Source: Coffea arabica (lineage: Eukaryota > Streptophyta > Magnoliopsida > Gentianales > Rubiaceae). From it: a stretch of 64,000 nt of DNA. The stretch spans positions 2,976,001 through 3,040,000 of the forward strand of contig NC_092329.1 in the NCBI RefSeq assembly GCF_036785885.1. The letters are read 5' to 3'. This document shows, piece after piece, positions 22,223-42,200 of the stretch. The first letter of the stretch is position 1; every line of letters starts with the position of its first letter. Both the position numbers and the translations under genes were made by a program. The notes beneath the pieces are model-generated. The model was given only the letters and a program-made list of their open reading frames with translations. It made no database searches and was not told the origin of the DNA.

Positions 22223-24661
22223 CTGTGGCTACCATTACGCGTAATCACTGTTTCGAGCCATCTACAGCAAAATAGTAAGGGGTGCCATAACATTTATGTT
22301 TGAGCAAATGACCAAAAAAAAAAAAAAATCACTTAACTCATAATAATGTACATTTTTTTAGCCATTTTGTTGAATTTCACTGTTAAAATGGCCATAAACC
22401 TTAAATAATATCTATGCGAGCAATGCACTTAAATGTTCAAAGGCAAAAATGCCTCATAACATAACCTCTGACGCGTAATAGAGAGAAGATCAAGTATCTT
22501 TTGAGTTGCCAAACTTCATCAATTCCTGAGTAGTGTTAGTGATCAAACTTGCAATCTTAGATAGCCAAGTGACGTGTTTTGCCGTCCATGTTCCATTATA
22601 GCAGCCTCATTATTCATTCATAGTGTTAATTTTCCGCTTTACATAAAGGGTGGGTGCCCAAAAACTGAAGCTGACACTTAAATCATAAATAAATGTCAGG
22701 TACCCGATGATTGGGCCATTCGGGCAAAGAACATAATAGGCAGCAATTCAATCCTCGTCTGGTTGTTCGTCGCTTGAAAAGGTTGGTTACGCATCTTTAC
22801 CGAAGAAGGAATGCTGAACATCATAGGCCATTTGAAAGCGCAGGATTAACCATAATCCATGAGTTTGCTGCCCCTTCTTCCTTTTTTTTCGTAATTTTTT
22901 TTTGGCGACATATGAAAGTCTGCTTTCAAATGGTACGTTTTCAGAAATGCTTCTTGCGATAGTCGGTTACGTCTTGGACTTAATGTGGAAAGACGAAAAG
23001 GACTCGAGGATAACCATTACCATTTTGTTTGAACTTCGCTTTTCTTCAATCTGCTCAATCGAGATACCAAATCGTCCCCTAACAATTCCCATACGATATA
23101 ATACTAGTGTCTTGTTGGATGTGAATTTAAGGAGTAAGGAGGAGGGGCGTTGGTTGCACATTTAATGTGGGAATAGAAATATTCAAGCTAGCTAGCATCT
23201 CTGCGTCTGAAACCATGTCAGTAGTAAGTATCAGAGTCACATTTGGTCAGCAAGATTTACTGATTGAAATTAAGGGGGCAAAAAAAACAAAAAATCAAGA
23301 ACTTTGTCCTCTTCAGAGATTCAGGATTCGTTAAACAAAAAGATTAAGGATATCTGGCCTGGCCCCAGTAAGAGGTACTCCATATAGCTTTGTTTGTTCT
23401 TCTGGTTTTTTCTTCTTTTCCTACGCGCAAAACAGCGGTGCAAAGATAAAGAGTTGAATATATAAGCTCGCAGCTTTAGGTTGGACGGTTCAATTAAGAA
23501 TTGTTTGCGCCCAGAAAAAAAAAAAAAAAAGATGCTTTAAGTAGAAATTTTGCTTTTGCAATGCATCCTTTTACCCTCTCAAATGAAAATTAAAATTTAT
23601 GATTAATCTTGAAGACTTAGGAGGCAAATTTACCCTCTCCATCTTCTCTTTTTGTGTGTGTGTGTGTGTGTGTTTCTTCAACTATTGAGTTTTTGGTACA
23701 TATACTAATCCCGTGAACAGAACTATTAGGTTAGAGGTTCTTTTGTTGTTGGTCCCGATGGATTGACCTACAAAACGTGTTCTCCTTGTTTGGAATAGTT
23801 ATTAATGATTTGCTTAGAATCTTTTTGTTTTCCTTCCTAGGATCAACCATGGCTATGCCGATGTGTTCGGGTCCCCCTTTTTCATTTGTGGTTGGCTCCA
23901 CAATTTGCTGTGTCCAATTCTACTTCATTCCAGGATACCAACCAAAAACGCCCCTATCAGTAGTGTTTTTTTATGGTTTTTAATTTTTTTGTTAAATACC
24001 ATCCAAAAAGGTAATGCAAAAACGCTTACCAAGGTTCTTAGAATGAATGGAATTTCTACATTTTGTCAAGTCCTTTTTTTATCTACAAAAATTTGAAGAG
24101 CCACAGCCCTCCGTCTCTCTACCTGAAAGAGTGGGTAGGGCAATGGAGGGAATGAGCAAAAGGAATGGAGTTGGCTGCCAAATATTCCTCCCTCACCTTG
24201 CTAGAAAAAAGAAAAGGGCCAAACTGCTGGCGTTAGCTTCCATCCATCTTTCGGTGCCTGCAAATGACAAACTGGAAAAGGAGAAAATCTTGACGCTTGC
24301 CAAACTGTTATGATTCACAGGGCACTAGAAAAAGAAAAGAAAAGGCCAAACAAATAATAATAAAAAAAAAGGAAAGCACGAATCTCTGCTTCACATTTCC
24401 TATTGCAAATTGATTCGATTTAAATTTTTATTTCTAGAGGAATTTTTGTCAGTAAAATGACAAAATCATACTACTGTTTTCCATGTCTAAATTGAATTTG
24501 AATTTGTATATGTGTTCTTGTAGGGGCATGTTTCCTTCACTAAGTCAAAATCCTCTAGACCACCGACGAGCTTGAAAAATACTTTACTCTTTTTTTTTTT
24601 TAAAGGAAGCTTGGAAAATACTTACTACTAGTCTAGTAGTAGACGTAGTATGGATACAAAC
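22223..24661. other. Intergenic sequence without recognisable gene
   Basis: Contains A-runs (for example 23514-23530), a (GT)10 microsatellite at 23653-23673 and unremarkable AT-rich sequence. None of the short frames carries a known motif. Confidence 0.4.
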
Positions 24662-24878
24662 GGATTTGGGGCAGGGACGGTCATCAGTATGACCGTCCCT
24701 GCACGGTTAAGGGCCAAGATTTGCCCTCAAAATTTTGTGCGGCTGAGATTACACCATGTAACTCGATTTCCGCGTCAAGTGTGGGGCCCACCACTATCTG
24801 TTGTGAAAATACATCCTGTGAAAAAGAAGTTACACGATGTACAAAGAAAGTTACGCAGTTGATAATGACTAAAATTGC
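24662..24878. mobile_element. Mutator-type MITE, copy 2, one end missing
   Basis: Inverted relative to copy 1 (4860-5112) and very similar to it: GGATTTGGGGCAGGGACGGT, then TGTGGGGCCCACCACTAT and ACACGATGTACAAAGAAAGT. The match stops after GTTGATAATGACTAAAATTG, so the second terminal repeat is lost and no target duplication can be shown. Confidence 0.75.
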
Positions 24879-26854
24879 TCAAGCATGTTTTATTTGCTTC
24901 AATAATTTTTCGTTTTTGTACATTAGAATCGAAGGGACCAGCCAGAGTTAATTGGCGTGGACGGACAAGTAAAGACTTTGTTCTATTGGGTCTTCGGATG
25001 GGCTGTGGGCCACTGGTGTTGGGCGTCGAGTTGGAATTTGAATTGGCCCAGTTGTTCTTGTATTATGCTACAATTTAAAACTCTTTTTTTTTTTTTTTTT
25101 TTTTGAGAGGGTACTACCATTAAAAACTTCGAACCGTTAATATATATAGTTGTACAACTTCTAAACCAACAGGACTGGGGACAGAGAGGAAATTAAAATT
25201 CATGAATTCATAAATCCGGACCAGCATTAAATTTTTATTTAAGAAAGAAGTAAGTATCTCTTTTCTTTGGGTCCATTACCCAGGCTAGCTACCAGGCACA
25301 ACTTGCTACACCATCAGTTTGGTACCACTTTTGTCAAATCAGCTATTTGGAGTCATGTTTCAATTTTTCTAATAAAGAATTGCTTCTTTTTTTTTTAAAA
25401 CAAAGTTATGCATTTACTGGACAAGAAAGCACAGTTATGATGGCAAGACATTTTACCTGTAGATTATGGTTCGAATCATCCAGAGAGTAGATTATAGGTT
25501 CGAATAATCCAGAAAGTAGATAAAGAACTGCCTTGCATTCACAAAATTGAAGCCAATCTGGGCTGGGTCTTAGAACTAGAATTTATTTTTTTGTATCCTA
25601 ACTTTTCAATCAGACTAATCTCCTAAAATTGTGTAGTATCTTACTCTAAGAATACATAGCGAGGTAGCACACAAATATCGATTACGGGACTTGCTAGAAA
25701 TCGTCAAATTACGGAACCAGTCCGAGGGAGAAATGAGAAGTAGATTAGAAGAAGTTGGAAATGTAATATAAACTAACATCCCCATGATCACAAAAATCAA
25801 CATTGCCATTTTGCCATCAGCATCACCTCGACGATTTTGGCAGCTGTCGACTAGACATACATTTAATGGCAGAGGAAAATTTGAGGAAGCAACCCACATA
25901 TAGCTCCAAGGGATCGATCATCTTCTTGTTGTTACTCGGCATTCCACTGGGCAGTATGATTCGAATTCGCATAGTCAATTCACAGGTCGCACTCATTTTA
26001 TTATTAAAAACACAATAATATGTTTATTAAAAAAAAAACATAGTCAAGCCAATAAAAAATCCAACATCAAAAAAGAAAAATGTAAACTAGTATTTCTAAG
26101 ATCTCTTAGAAGTCTAGCCTTTCCTTGGCTCAGTTTTTTGGGGAGTCCAATCTTGAAAAGCAGTAAAAGTCTCTAGCGGGATATCGAACACATGCATGCA
26201 TTCTGATTTGGGTAAACAAAATGCATTTATTTAAAAACTAAAACGCCAAATCTAAAAACTGACAACAGCTTTTCTTTGGAGCATGCAACTCGTTGAAGCA
26301 ATTGAGCACTAATTGAACAGTTTTTCGAGCCTTTACTCGCACATGTAAATTTCCTTTAATTAATGAAAAAATCCTATCGTTCCGTTTAAAAAAAAAATGC
26401 AACTCGTTAATGCGGGCCGTGTTCAAATCTACTACCAAGGAGCAAACTTTGGACCACGAGTCCAGGTCCCCAAAATTGCCCAAGATCTTGAAAATACACT
26501 TGGCTAAGCTGACGTAAGAGATGACAAAGGATAAGGTCATCAAGTCCTGGCTCTGCAACTGAAGCATAGGACAGGAAGCATGCGCTCCCTACTATTAGAA
26601 GGCATTATTTTTTACCATCAAAACAGAGCTTCCATAACATCCAGCGTTGAGTATTAATTATACATGGCCGGTAGAAGTAGCCAACTGCATTTAGCATCCT
26701 AAAATCTTAGATTAGAGCACATAAAACAGGTAAAAAAAAAAAAAAAAAAAGAAACAAAATGCGTTAATGTTTGACGCGGAGGACACAAAGTCGAAATCAC
26801 ATTAATAATATTTGCTGATTAAAACCATTGAATGTCTGTCCGTACGACCGGATT
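24879..26854. other. Intergenic sequence downstream of DSE1
   Basis: AT-rich with several T and A runs. I see no gene or bounded repeat. The DSE1 3' UTR should lie just left of 26855. Confidence 0.4.
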
Positions 26855-33630
<6,776 letters not shown>

Positions 33631-35010
33631 TCTGTAATCTTCCTCTTCCTTTATGGCTTTCCAACGCAAAGCCTGCCATTGCAGCATTTTGTCAACCACC
33701 TTATCAGAATTACAGAATCTCTACCGTTGCACATCCGTTTAATTAAAAAGAAAAAGGAGAAAGAGTTCAATTACTTTTCATTAATATAGGTAATTATGAA
33801 CAAGATATGCACTCCAAGGAAAAATTTCTGGTATTAATTTTGTACGAGTAAACAGAAGGCATACTGAATAATGCTGTCCTTACTTGTGGGAGGGTGTGGA
33901 AGCGTGCAATTTCTTCGAAGTTCTAGTCTCTAGATTCTGATTCCACGAATTTCCAATCATAATCAGACGTTTGGAATTTGGTGTGGGATTAAATATTAAG
34001 GGATGGATCAGTTGACTTTAGATAGAAAGATTAACATGTTAATTAATGGTTTGGTGAGAAGGTCCATTTTTGAGCTTTCCCGTCAAGTCCTCGCGCCAAC
34101 GGCGAATACGAAGGCGTGAGTTTCCTGTCACGTCCACTTTTGAGCTTTCCCGTCAAGTCCTACGCAAGGATGGATTGAACGATTCGGTTCTGGACCTTCT
34201 GGCTTAGAGGGTTTTGAGACAAAAATAGATTAGAGAATTTGAAATTTCTATTTCTTCTCTTTTTTGGAAATTCGTGAAAGAAACTAAACAATTTCGGACA
34301 TACAAGTCATCAACCGTGAAAATTGGTTTATCTGGAGTCAAAATATCGTGAAGACACGTGGGCAAAAGAAAATAGAATGGAAAAAGCATAAATCCTTCAT
34401 TGATACTAAGCGGATCCATAATTTGCTTTTACCATTAAATTAACTATGAGCTTATGAACTTAAAACCTCCTAAAATCAGGGCATATGTTTTGTAAGAGAT
34501 GGCTTGAAAGTAAGCAATTGTACGTACAGCCGTAGAAAAGTTATAGATAATACAAAAGATGTACAGTAAAATTCTCTCATTATAAAAGAAAAAGGGAAAA
34601 AAAGAATGCTAAAAGGCTCTTAATAGAAAGCGTTCTTTAAATCATTTTTTTTCAGATATATGAGAAGAACATTTTTTTTTTTCAAATATATGCGAAGAGT
34701 AGGATAAAATGTAAATTCATCTCTAATAACTCTGGATGGTCTTATTTGTCTTTTAAATTAGTCAATTTAAATCTAAGAGTTAAAATATAAATCACCTATT
34801 TTATTCTTCTTTAACATTTTGTCATGTGGATTAAAAGCTTTTATTTTACTTTTTTCTTTCCTGAACCCCCAAACTATTCTATAGGCATAGGAAGTGGTCA
34901 TAAAGTTTGAGTTTGTGACAATTTCATATTTCAAATAATGCCTTTTAACCTATTGGTTGGTTATAATTATTTTTTTTAAAGAAAAAGGAAGTTTTGGACT
35001 TTTTGTTATA
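33631..35010. other. Intergenic region between divergent DSE1 and LDL3
   Basis: Presumed promoter of DSE1 near the left side. A 30-bp direct repeat with one mismatch (34062-34091 and 34132-34161, core GAGCTTTCCCGTCAAGTCCT) lies about 0.45 kb upstream of the DSE1 start. The remainder is AT-rich without genes. Confidence 0.5.
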
Positions 35011-35381
35011 CTCCATCCGTTCCAATTATTTAGTCATGTTTGACGAATCCAACCTTTTAAAAATAATGGTTTGATTTTAATATTTGCACTTTTTTTTTTC
35101 AAATTTACCTTCATAAATTCAAATTTTAAATTTAAATGGTAACATGTATATGATTAAAAAGAAGAACCGGAGAGGATTGGGTTGGATAGTACAAGGGGAA
35201 AGAGTCTAAATTAGAGGTCTCGGATTCGAGTCCTCTCGCATAAACTACAAAAAAAAAAGATTTGAAATAAGGGTTATATTGGAAAGAAAAATTAAAAGAT
35301 ATTTTGATTTTTTCAATATCTTAAATATTTTTAAATATTTTAAAATGAAAAGTATGATACTTTCAATAAGAGACGAAGAAG
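35011..35381. mobile_element. Stowaway-type MITE (Tc1/mariner), degraded
   Basis: The left end CTCCATCCGTTCCAA is the familiar plant Stowaway terminus, preceded by TA. The right end, reversed, is CTTCTTCGTCTCTTA, followed by TA. The ends have drifted, so the element is old. At 371 bp it is longer than usual, partly because of a tRNA-like poly(A) insert. Confidence 0.65.
35163..35260 (+). mobile_element. tRNA-like SINE fragment with poly(A)
   Basis: The stretch GGTCTCGGATTCGAGTCCTC reads as a tRNA T-arm/B box, followed by about 20 bases and A10. No complete cloverleaf or A box is evident, so it is not a tRNA gene. It sits inside the Stowaway MITE. Target duplications are unclear. Confidence 0.4.
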
Positions 35382-35639
35382 TATTATGCCTTCAAAATGC
35401 ACCCACGGAAATAAAAGGTTACGCCTTCAAATAAAAACACGCGAAAAGCGCACCATTCCAAATTTCCGGTAAAATAAGCCAACTCATTATCTTTAATTAA
35501 CTAACAAAAAAGATTATCATGTACTGTACTAAATTTATTAATCACAATAATCTTGGAAAGAAGCAAAAGTAAAAAAGAGAAAACGAAAAACACGAAAAAT
35601 CATCCACCATCTCACTCTACACTAGAAGCAGCGCGCTCG

Positions 35640-36273
35640 AGAATTCAGCCGACGACGATCCCATCTCAAAAGTCACGTACCACAGGAAACGCTTAACGCT
35701 CGCTCCTTACTCCGTCTTGGCGTCTTCGTTTTCCGTTAATGCAGAAAAAAGCCCTATTCATAGCTCCACCACTTCAGGTCTGATCCTCCTCCTTTTCACG
35801 CCTTCTGTCGGTTGAGTTCGTATCCTTTCGCACAAAACCCTAGCTTTCACTTTTGTTTTTTTTTAATTCTTGTGATTTTGTAAATAGCTGTAATTTCTGT
35901 TGTATAAGTGGAACTAATGAGTATGAAAACTGCCGAATGGATGACTCAATTGTTTTGAAGTCGATATTTTAATTCTTTTTGAGAATAGGTAGTGTTTTAA
36001 TTTTCCTGTGAAAATTTTGGGTTTGAGTGGCGGTCGCAGTTTGTGAAAGAGCTGAGAATTTTGCTGTCGATTTTATTTTAGGGTTGAGTTACTTGTGAAT
36101 TGACAGATGAAGGTATATTGTTTTGGTTTCTGGTAAATGTGATATTGAAGTTTGCTTGTTTGGATTCCCTCAGGAATAATTGAATGATTGCATGATGGCT
36201 CCAGTTTGAGGAGAATTTGGGGCTGGGGTTCGATGTGGAGAGACGCTGTTCAAAAACCCTAGGGTTAGTGAGG
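35640..36273 (+). other. 5' leader of LDL3 with one intron and two mini-uORFs
   Basis: Leader sequence with a donor at about 35779 (CTTCAG|GTCTGA) and an acceptor ending at 36173 (CCTCAG). Between the acceptor and the main ATG lie two overlapping mini open frames: 36184-36195 (MIA) and 36192-36209 (MMAPV). They may reduce translation of the main frame; that is inference. Confidence 0.6.
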
Positions 36274-39200
36274 ATGGAAGGGGAAGAAAAAAACAAGGTT
36301 GGTTTGAAGAAAAGGGTAAAGCGGATTGAAATTGGGATTGATTCAGATGATGACGAACCTATTGGGTCATTTTTGAAGCTGAAAAGTAAAAGAAACCCCA
36401 AAAAGAATAAGGTGGTTTCAGATGGCGAAGACAAAGGGAAAGGAGTTGATAAATTGTCGGTTGAAGATCAGGATTTGGTTGGCATGGACGACACATTAGC
36501 AAGCTTTAGGAAGAAGCTGAGAGCTCCTAAGAAGGAAGGTGGGCCTGCTCTGGTGGTTGGAGGGGGGTTAGCTAGTACTGTGGCAGAACCATCAGTTCAA
36601 TCTTTTACCAGACAGGGTCTTGGAGATTTGGTTTCAAAGGTTATAGAAAAAGTCAAAGTAGACGATGATGGATATACAGTTGACAAAGGCTTAGGACTGG
36701 GGGCTAGAAGGAAAGATAGAAGACCCAAAGTTGCAGCAGTGTCAAAGGATGTCAGTGCTGACTCTGTGTCTAACAATATTTCAGATTGCCAGCCTTCTGG
36801 TGAGGGTTCATGTGAGAATGAGAAGGATGGGGATTTAGGGCTAGGAGACGGTCCTAGTAACTGCTTAGAGGAAGGCTTAGAAGATCGGTTATCTGCCTTT
36901 TTCCGCAAGGCGCAATCTGGTTTCATTAGGAAATCGTGCAATTCTTTGAGATTGAAATCTGGAAATGAAACTCAAATTTCCCGTAATGGTGTCTCAGAAG
37001 ATATTATGCCTGAGTCAACTAGCAAGTCTCGATCTGCTTCGAAGTTGGCCAATGAAATAGCTGAGTCTAAACAGTATTCACATCTAGCATCTGGTAGAGG
37101 TAAGATAGGTTTAACAGTGGGTGCTGATAAGGATGATGAAATTTTGCAGCAAAAATTTTCCAGTAGATCCAGTGACGATGTAGATGACACATCATCTGAA
37201 AGAATTTCATATAATTTAGTTCCCATGTCTAAAATCCAAGGATCTCAATCTAGTTTAAGGGGGTGTTCTGATACCTTCATGCAAGTCCAAGGTGCTGGAT
37301 TGACTTCTCATACACAGATTTCATGTAGCTCTGAGCACTGTTCAGGGGAAAGAACTAGTGCTTTATTGCACGCAATGGAAGTTCCAGTTGCTGTTTCTGT
37401 GTCGGAAGGATTGGAGAACCATCATACTGATGAGGGTCCTTTGGCGCGAGTGCACAATAATGGGCAAAATTTACGGTCAGATTTTACTTCAAGTAATGAT
37501 GCATCAAACTTGGAGCTGAGAACCTGCAATAGTGTTGGTAAACAGTTTCTGCAGGTTTGTTTAGATGACGACACACTAAACAGGTCATGTGAGGATAAAT
37601 TCCCAAGCTCCAATAGAAAGGTCTGTGGAGAGACTTTGGAACTATCAATATCTCAAATGGGAGATGAAACAACATTTGCGGGGAAGATGGATACGGCTGA
37701 TGATTCAAATTCTGGTCCGCCTGGGCAATATTCTGCTCAAGCTCATGTATTTTCTACAGCTGATTCACCCAATAAGATTTCAAATCATGACATGGAAATT
37801 TGCACTGCCGAGCCAGATACTGCTTCAGTTTCTTCAGAAAAGGAAGATGTCATGGAGGGTAGTTTATCTCCAGCATCAGCTTGTGGAATCACCCAGTATG
37901 AATTTGCTCCTCGAGTGAAGCAACAGGACGGACCCCTGAGGCACGTGGGTGAAGCCGATCAGCTTTCTCAATGTCAAACTCCCAATGACTCTTTAATCTT
38001 GATTGATAAATGCAGTTCTGGCTTTTACCAAAATAAACCTTTTGATGGAGTGTCAAAAGACGCATCCTTTCCAAGTCTGGACTATTTTTCTGCTGAGGAA
38101 GAGGTTAAGGGAGCCTCTTCACCATCAGACATGCCAGATTCTAATGACAGTTATGCAGAAGATGCAGGATTGTTTCCTGATCCCGATAATAAAACCAACA
38201 GCACAGAAGTTGGTGGGCGCCGCAAGCCTAGGAAGCGTAGGCTTGGAGATATGGCGTATGAGGGTGATGCTGACTGGGAGATCCTAATCCATGGGCAAGA
38301 TTTTCTCATTGACCGTCAGGTTGGAGATGATTTCCAGTCTTCCACAGCAAGGGAAAAATTGAGTCCTTCTCTGTCTAACACTTCAGAAACTGAAAATGGA
38401 GGAGCAGCAGCCATATCAGCTGGCCTAAGAGCTCATGCAGTTGGTCCAGTTGAAAAACTTAAGTTTAAGGAGGTACTGAAGCGCAAAGGAGGGCTGCAGG
38501 AATATCTAGACTGCAGGTCATTACTTAACTTTAATATGCTTGTGTTTGCAAAAATTTCTCTCCTTATATTTGCCTGTTTTATTTAGATGTTTGCATACGC
38601 CATCTTTTACCATATGTTTGCAGTTACGTTGTAAAGATTTGAGGATGTGATATTTATAATCACCTACTATCAACTATCAACTCCTATTTGCCTTTGACGG
38701 GTATTACATGTTTGATAGTACCTTTGTTGTTTTCACTTGATCAGGTGTTTCTGATTTTCTTTCCTCTTTATTGTTTTGTTGCTGAGCCTGATAAGATTCT
38801 TGTGGCTCTAATTGTGAATTGTAACAATTAGGTTAGTTTGATTTAAAACTGGCCTAGTTTGTTGATTATGAAGTAATTTGTTTTGATATCATTTCTCTGC
38901 CATATGCTATTCCTTAATCTCACTTGGCTTTATTGAGGAATAAGGTTCGAGTAAAGTAGCATCCATGCCCTAAGTTAGTGGTAGAGAATTTCGTCGTGTA
39001 AGAAACCTACACTACTCTATTTTGACCTAAGAACCAGTTGTCCAACAATTGGACCAGAGAAGAACTTCACATTTATGAAGCAAGGAGATGGTCAGAGTTG
39101 GAGTGGATGAATCAGCCATACATATGTATGTAGTAAATACGAGCTTTATGGTGGCTTAAGCACCAATGTGGGATTGCATTATGAACTCAGTTTCTTGGAA

Positions 39201-42200
39201 AAGAACTTTGTTTGGGTTTCTGTGCCTGGCCGTAAGACAGTGGACTATAATAGTTTTGTATTGCTGGTCCTTTTTCCACTATTTAAATTCGAGATTGCAA
39301 ACTTACTACTAACTTTTTTGATGCTGTTTTCAAGTTAATCCTCAAGCTTTGAATACATCTATTGTTAAGTTTGTACCAAATCTTAAGCATGGATTCGGCC
39401 TAAATGTACAACTTTGTGGATAAATTTTTGTTAATATCAGAGTTTTATTTTCTGCTAGGGATGGCTAGCCAATTATGTTTATCTTGATTTCCTTATTGAG
39501 AGTAAAAGCAGCAAATGTAGCTGTTTCTGTAAGCTGCATTACTTCATGTTGCTTTCTGCTTAGCTTTGTCAAGTGGTAAGCTTTTCATGTTGAAAGAATG
39601 CCATTTTGGATTAATCATCTCGTTGCTCAAGCAAAATTAGTAAATACAAGGATGTGATCCTTAACACGTATTAGTTATCCTACTAACTGTACATCATTTT
39701 GCTCTAAGATTCTTCGATTTCATGTATAACCTTGTTCAGGTCTCTGTAGGAAGAAGATATTAAAATCACTTTCAGTACCTAGTATCCGCTTCATAATGAA
39801 AGTTGTTTGGGATAATTAGACTAGTTAATTTTGTACTTAATAATACATTGTTTGACATGGCTTAATGAACAACATTCACTTCAAATTTCTTTTATTTTCT
39901 GTTTTATTCAATTGATCCATGCTGTCAATTGATTATATCTGTTTTTGTAGTTTGCTGCTTCAAAATTTTCTAGCTCTTATTTTGGACCTTTTTCAATATG
40001 GTGTAGGAATAACATTCTAAGTCTTTGGAACAAAGATGTCAGTCGCATTTTGCCACTCTCAGAATGTGGAGTGTCTGATACAGCTTTGGTGGATGAATCA
40101 CCACGTGCTTCGCTAGTTAGAGATATCTATGCATTTCTTGACCAATGGGTAAGTTTGAAGCATAAATTGTTTTCTTTTATGCTTGTTAAGTTTAGTGCAT
40201 TGCATTTTAACTTAATTTAGGGGTCACATTTTGATGTGTTTCCAAGATTCATGTTTGAAATTCCTACCACCTTTTGACAGGGTTATATAAATTTTGGTGT
40301 TGCTTTGGAAAAGGCCGAAAATGGTTCTGCACATAGCTTGAAACTTTTAAAGGAGGAAAAATTTGTGGAGAGATCCGGGGCTCCTGTTGCTGATGCAAAT
40401 GATGGAGTTTGCTTTATCCTTGGGAGGATTAGAGATCCAGAGAGTTCCAAAATGGAGAAGAATGACACTGCATTGGGTGATGAGAAACAGGTAATGGCTA
40501 AATCCCAGTTAGATGAGGGACACATTAATCTTCAGGCTGAGGAAATTTCTGCCCAGACTGATCATGAGGGGTTTCCTGCTGTCAATTATGAGGAAAATGG
40601 TGTTTTTGATGCAAAAATACCTGGTGAAACAGTGAGTTCAGATTATTTGGGTTCAAATCCTTCTAGTGAAGATGAGAAGAGTAGAATACTTCCTGTGGAA
40701 AATCCTGATTCATTTCCTACAAGTGAAGCACAGGTTGGCAGATTGTTGTCTTGTGGTCTTTCACAACTTGAAAAAGATTCTAATCGTCAACCTAGCTCGT
40801 GTGATGACCAGAGTCATTTTGGGATATGTGATTTAGATACCAGAAAAAGAATTATTGTTGTAGGAGCTGGGCCTGCAGGTTTAACGGCTGCAAGGCACTT
40901 GAAGCGTCAAGGTTTTCATGTCACCGTGCTTGAGGCTAGGAGTAGAATTGGGGGTCGAGTTTATACCGATCGCTCATCTTTATCAGTTCCAGTGGATCTT
41001 GGTGCTAGCATTATTACTGGTGTTGAGGCTGATGTAGCTACTGAAAGAAGAGCTGACCCTTCTTCATTGGTTTGTGCTCAATTGGGCCTTGAGTTGACTG
41101 TCTTGAATAGTGATTGTCCTCTTTATGATACAGCAACTGGTCAAAAAGTTCCGGCCAATCTCGATGAAGCATTGGAAGCAGAATACAACAGCCTCCTAGA
41201 TGACATGATATTGTTGATAGCTCAGAGGGGGGAGAATGCAATGCGGATGTCTCTTGAGGAGGGTCTGGAATATGCCCTCAAAAGACGTTGTATGGCTCGT
41301 TTTGGAAGGGGAAAGAGTCTCATGAATACTGAACTGCCTAAATCTTTGGATGCTGTTATGGCCTTTGAAAAATTTTCTACCGATGATGAAGTTCCACAGG
41401 GTGATAGTGGTGAAACAGAGATCTTGGCTCCTCTTGAGAGAAGGGTTATGGATTGGCATTTTGCCAATCTGGAATATGGTTGTGCTGCATTGCTTAAAGA
41501 AGTCTCTCTTCCTCACTGGAACCAAGATGACGATTATGGAGGATTTGGTGGAGCTCATTGTATGATTAAAGGGGGTTATGGCACTGTCGTTGATTCATTG
41601 GGGGAAGGACTTAGCGTCAACTTAAATCATGTTGTAACAGATATTATTTATGGGCAGACAGATGGCATGAGCAATGATGACAAGTCTAAGAAGGTCAAAG
41701 TTTTTACAGCAAATGGCAGTGAGTTTTCTGGTGATGCAATCCTGATAACAGTGCCTCTGGGATGCTTGAAAGCTGAAACCATCAAGTTTTCTCCACCATT
41801 ACCGCAGTGGAAGTATTTGTCAATCCAGCGGCTTGGTTTTGGTGTTCTTAATAAAGTTGTCATGGAATTCTCCGAGGTTTTTTGGGATGATTCGATTGAT
41901 TACTTTGGTGCCACTGCTGAAGAAACAAGTCAAAGAGGATGGTGCTTTATGTTCTGGAATGTCAAGAAAACTGTTGGGGCCCCTGTTCTTATAGCCTTAG
42001 TTGTTGGCAAAGCTGCTATGGATGGCCAAAAGATGAGCTCTTCTGATCATGTAAACCATGCTTTATTTGTTCTACGTAAGCTTTTTGGAGAGACGGCTGT
42101 ACCTGATCCAGTTGCTTCAGTAGTGACTGACTGGGGGCGGGACCCTTACAGTTATGGGGCTTACTCCTATGTTGCTGTGGGGTCATCTGGAGAGGACTAT

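Noticed and set aside
35163-35260. Candidate tRNA gene
   Set aside because: Only a T-arm/B-box-like stretch is present; no acceptor stem or anticodon arm can be folded by eye, and a poly(A) follows, as in SINEs.
36217-36273. Extra N-terminal codons in frame with LDL3
   Set aside because: The frame is open there but contains no ATG until 36274; the apparent earlier start is a TTG codon.
38517-38586. Continuation of the LDL3 first exon frame
   Set aside because: It is intron read-through; the donor at 38517 joins the SWIRM domain in phase to 40007.
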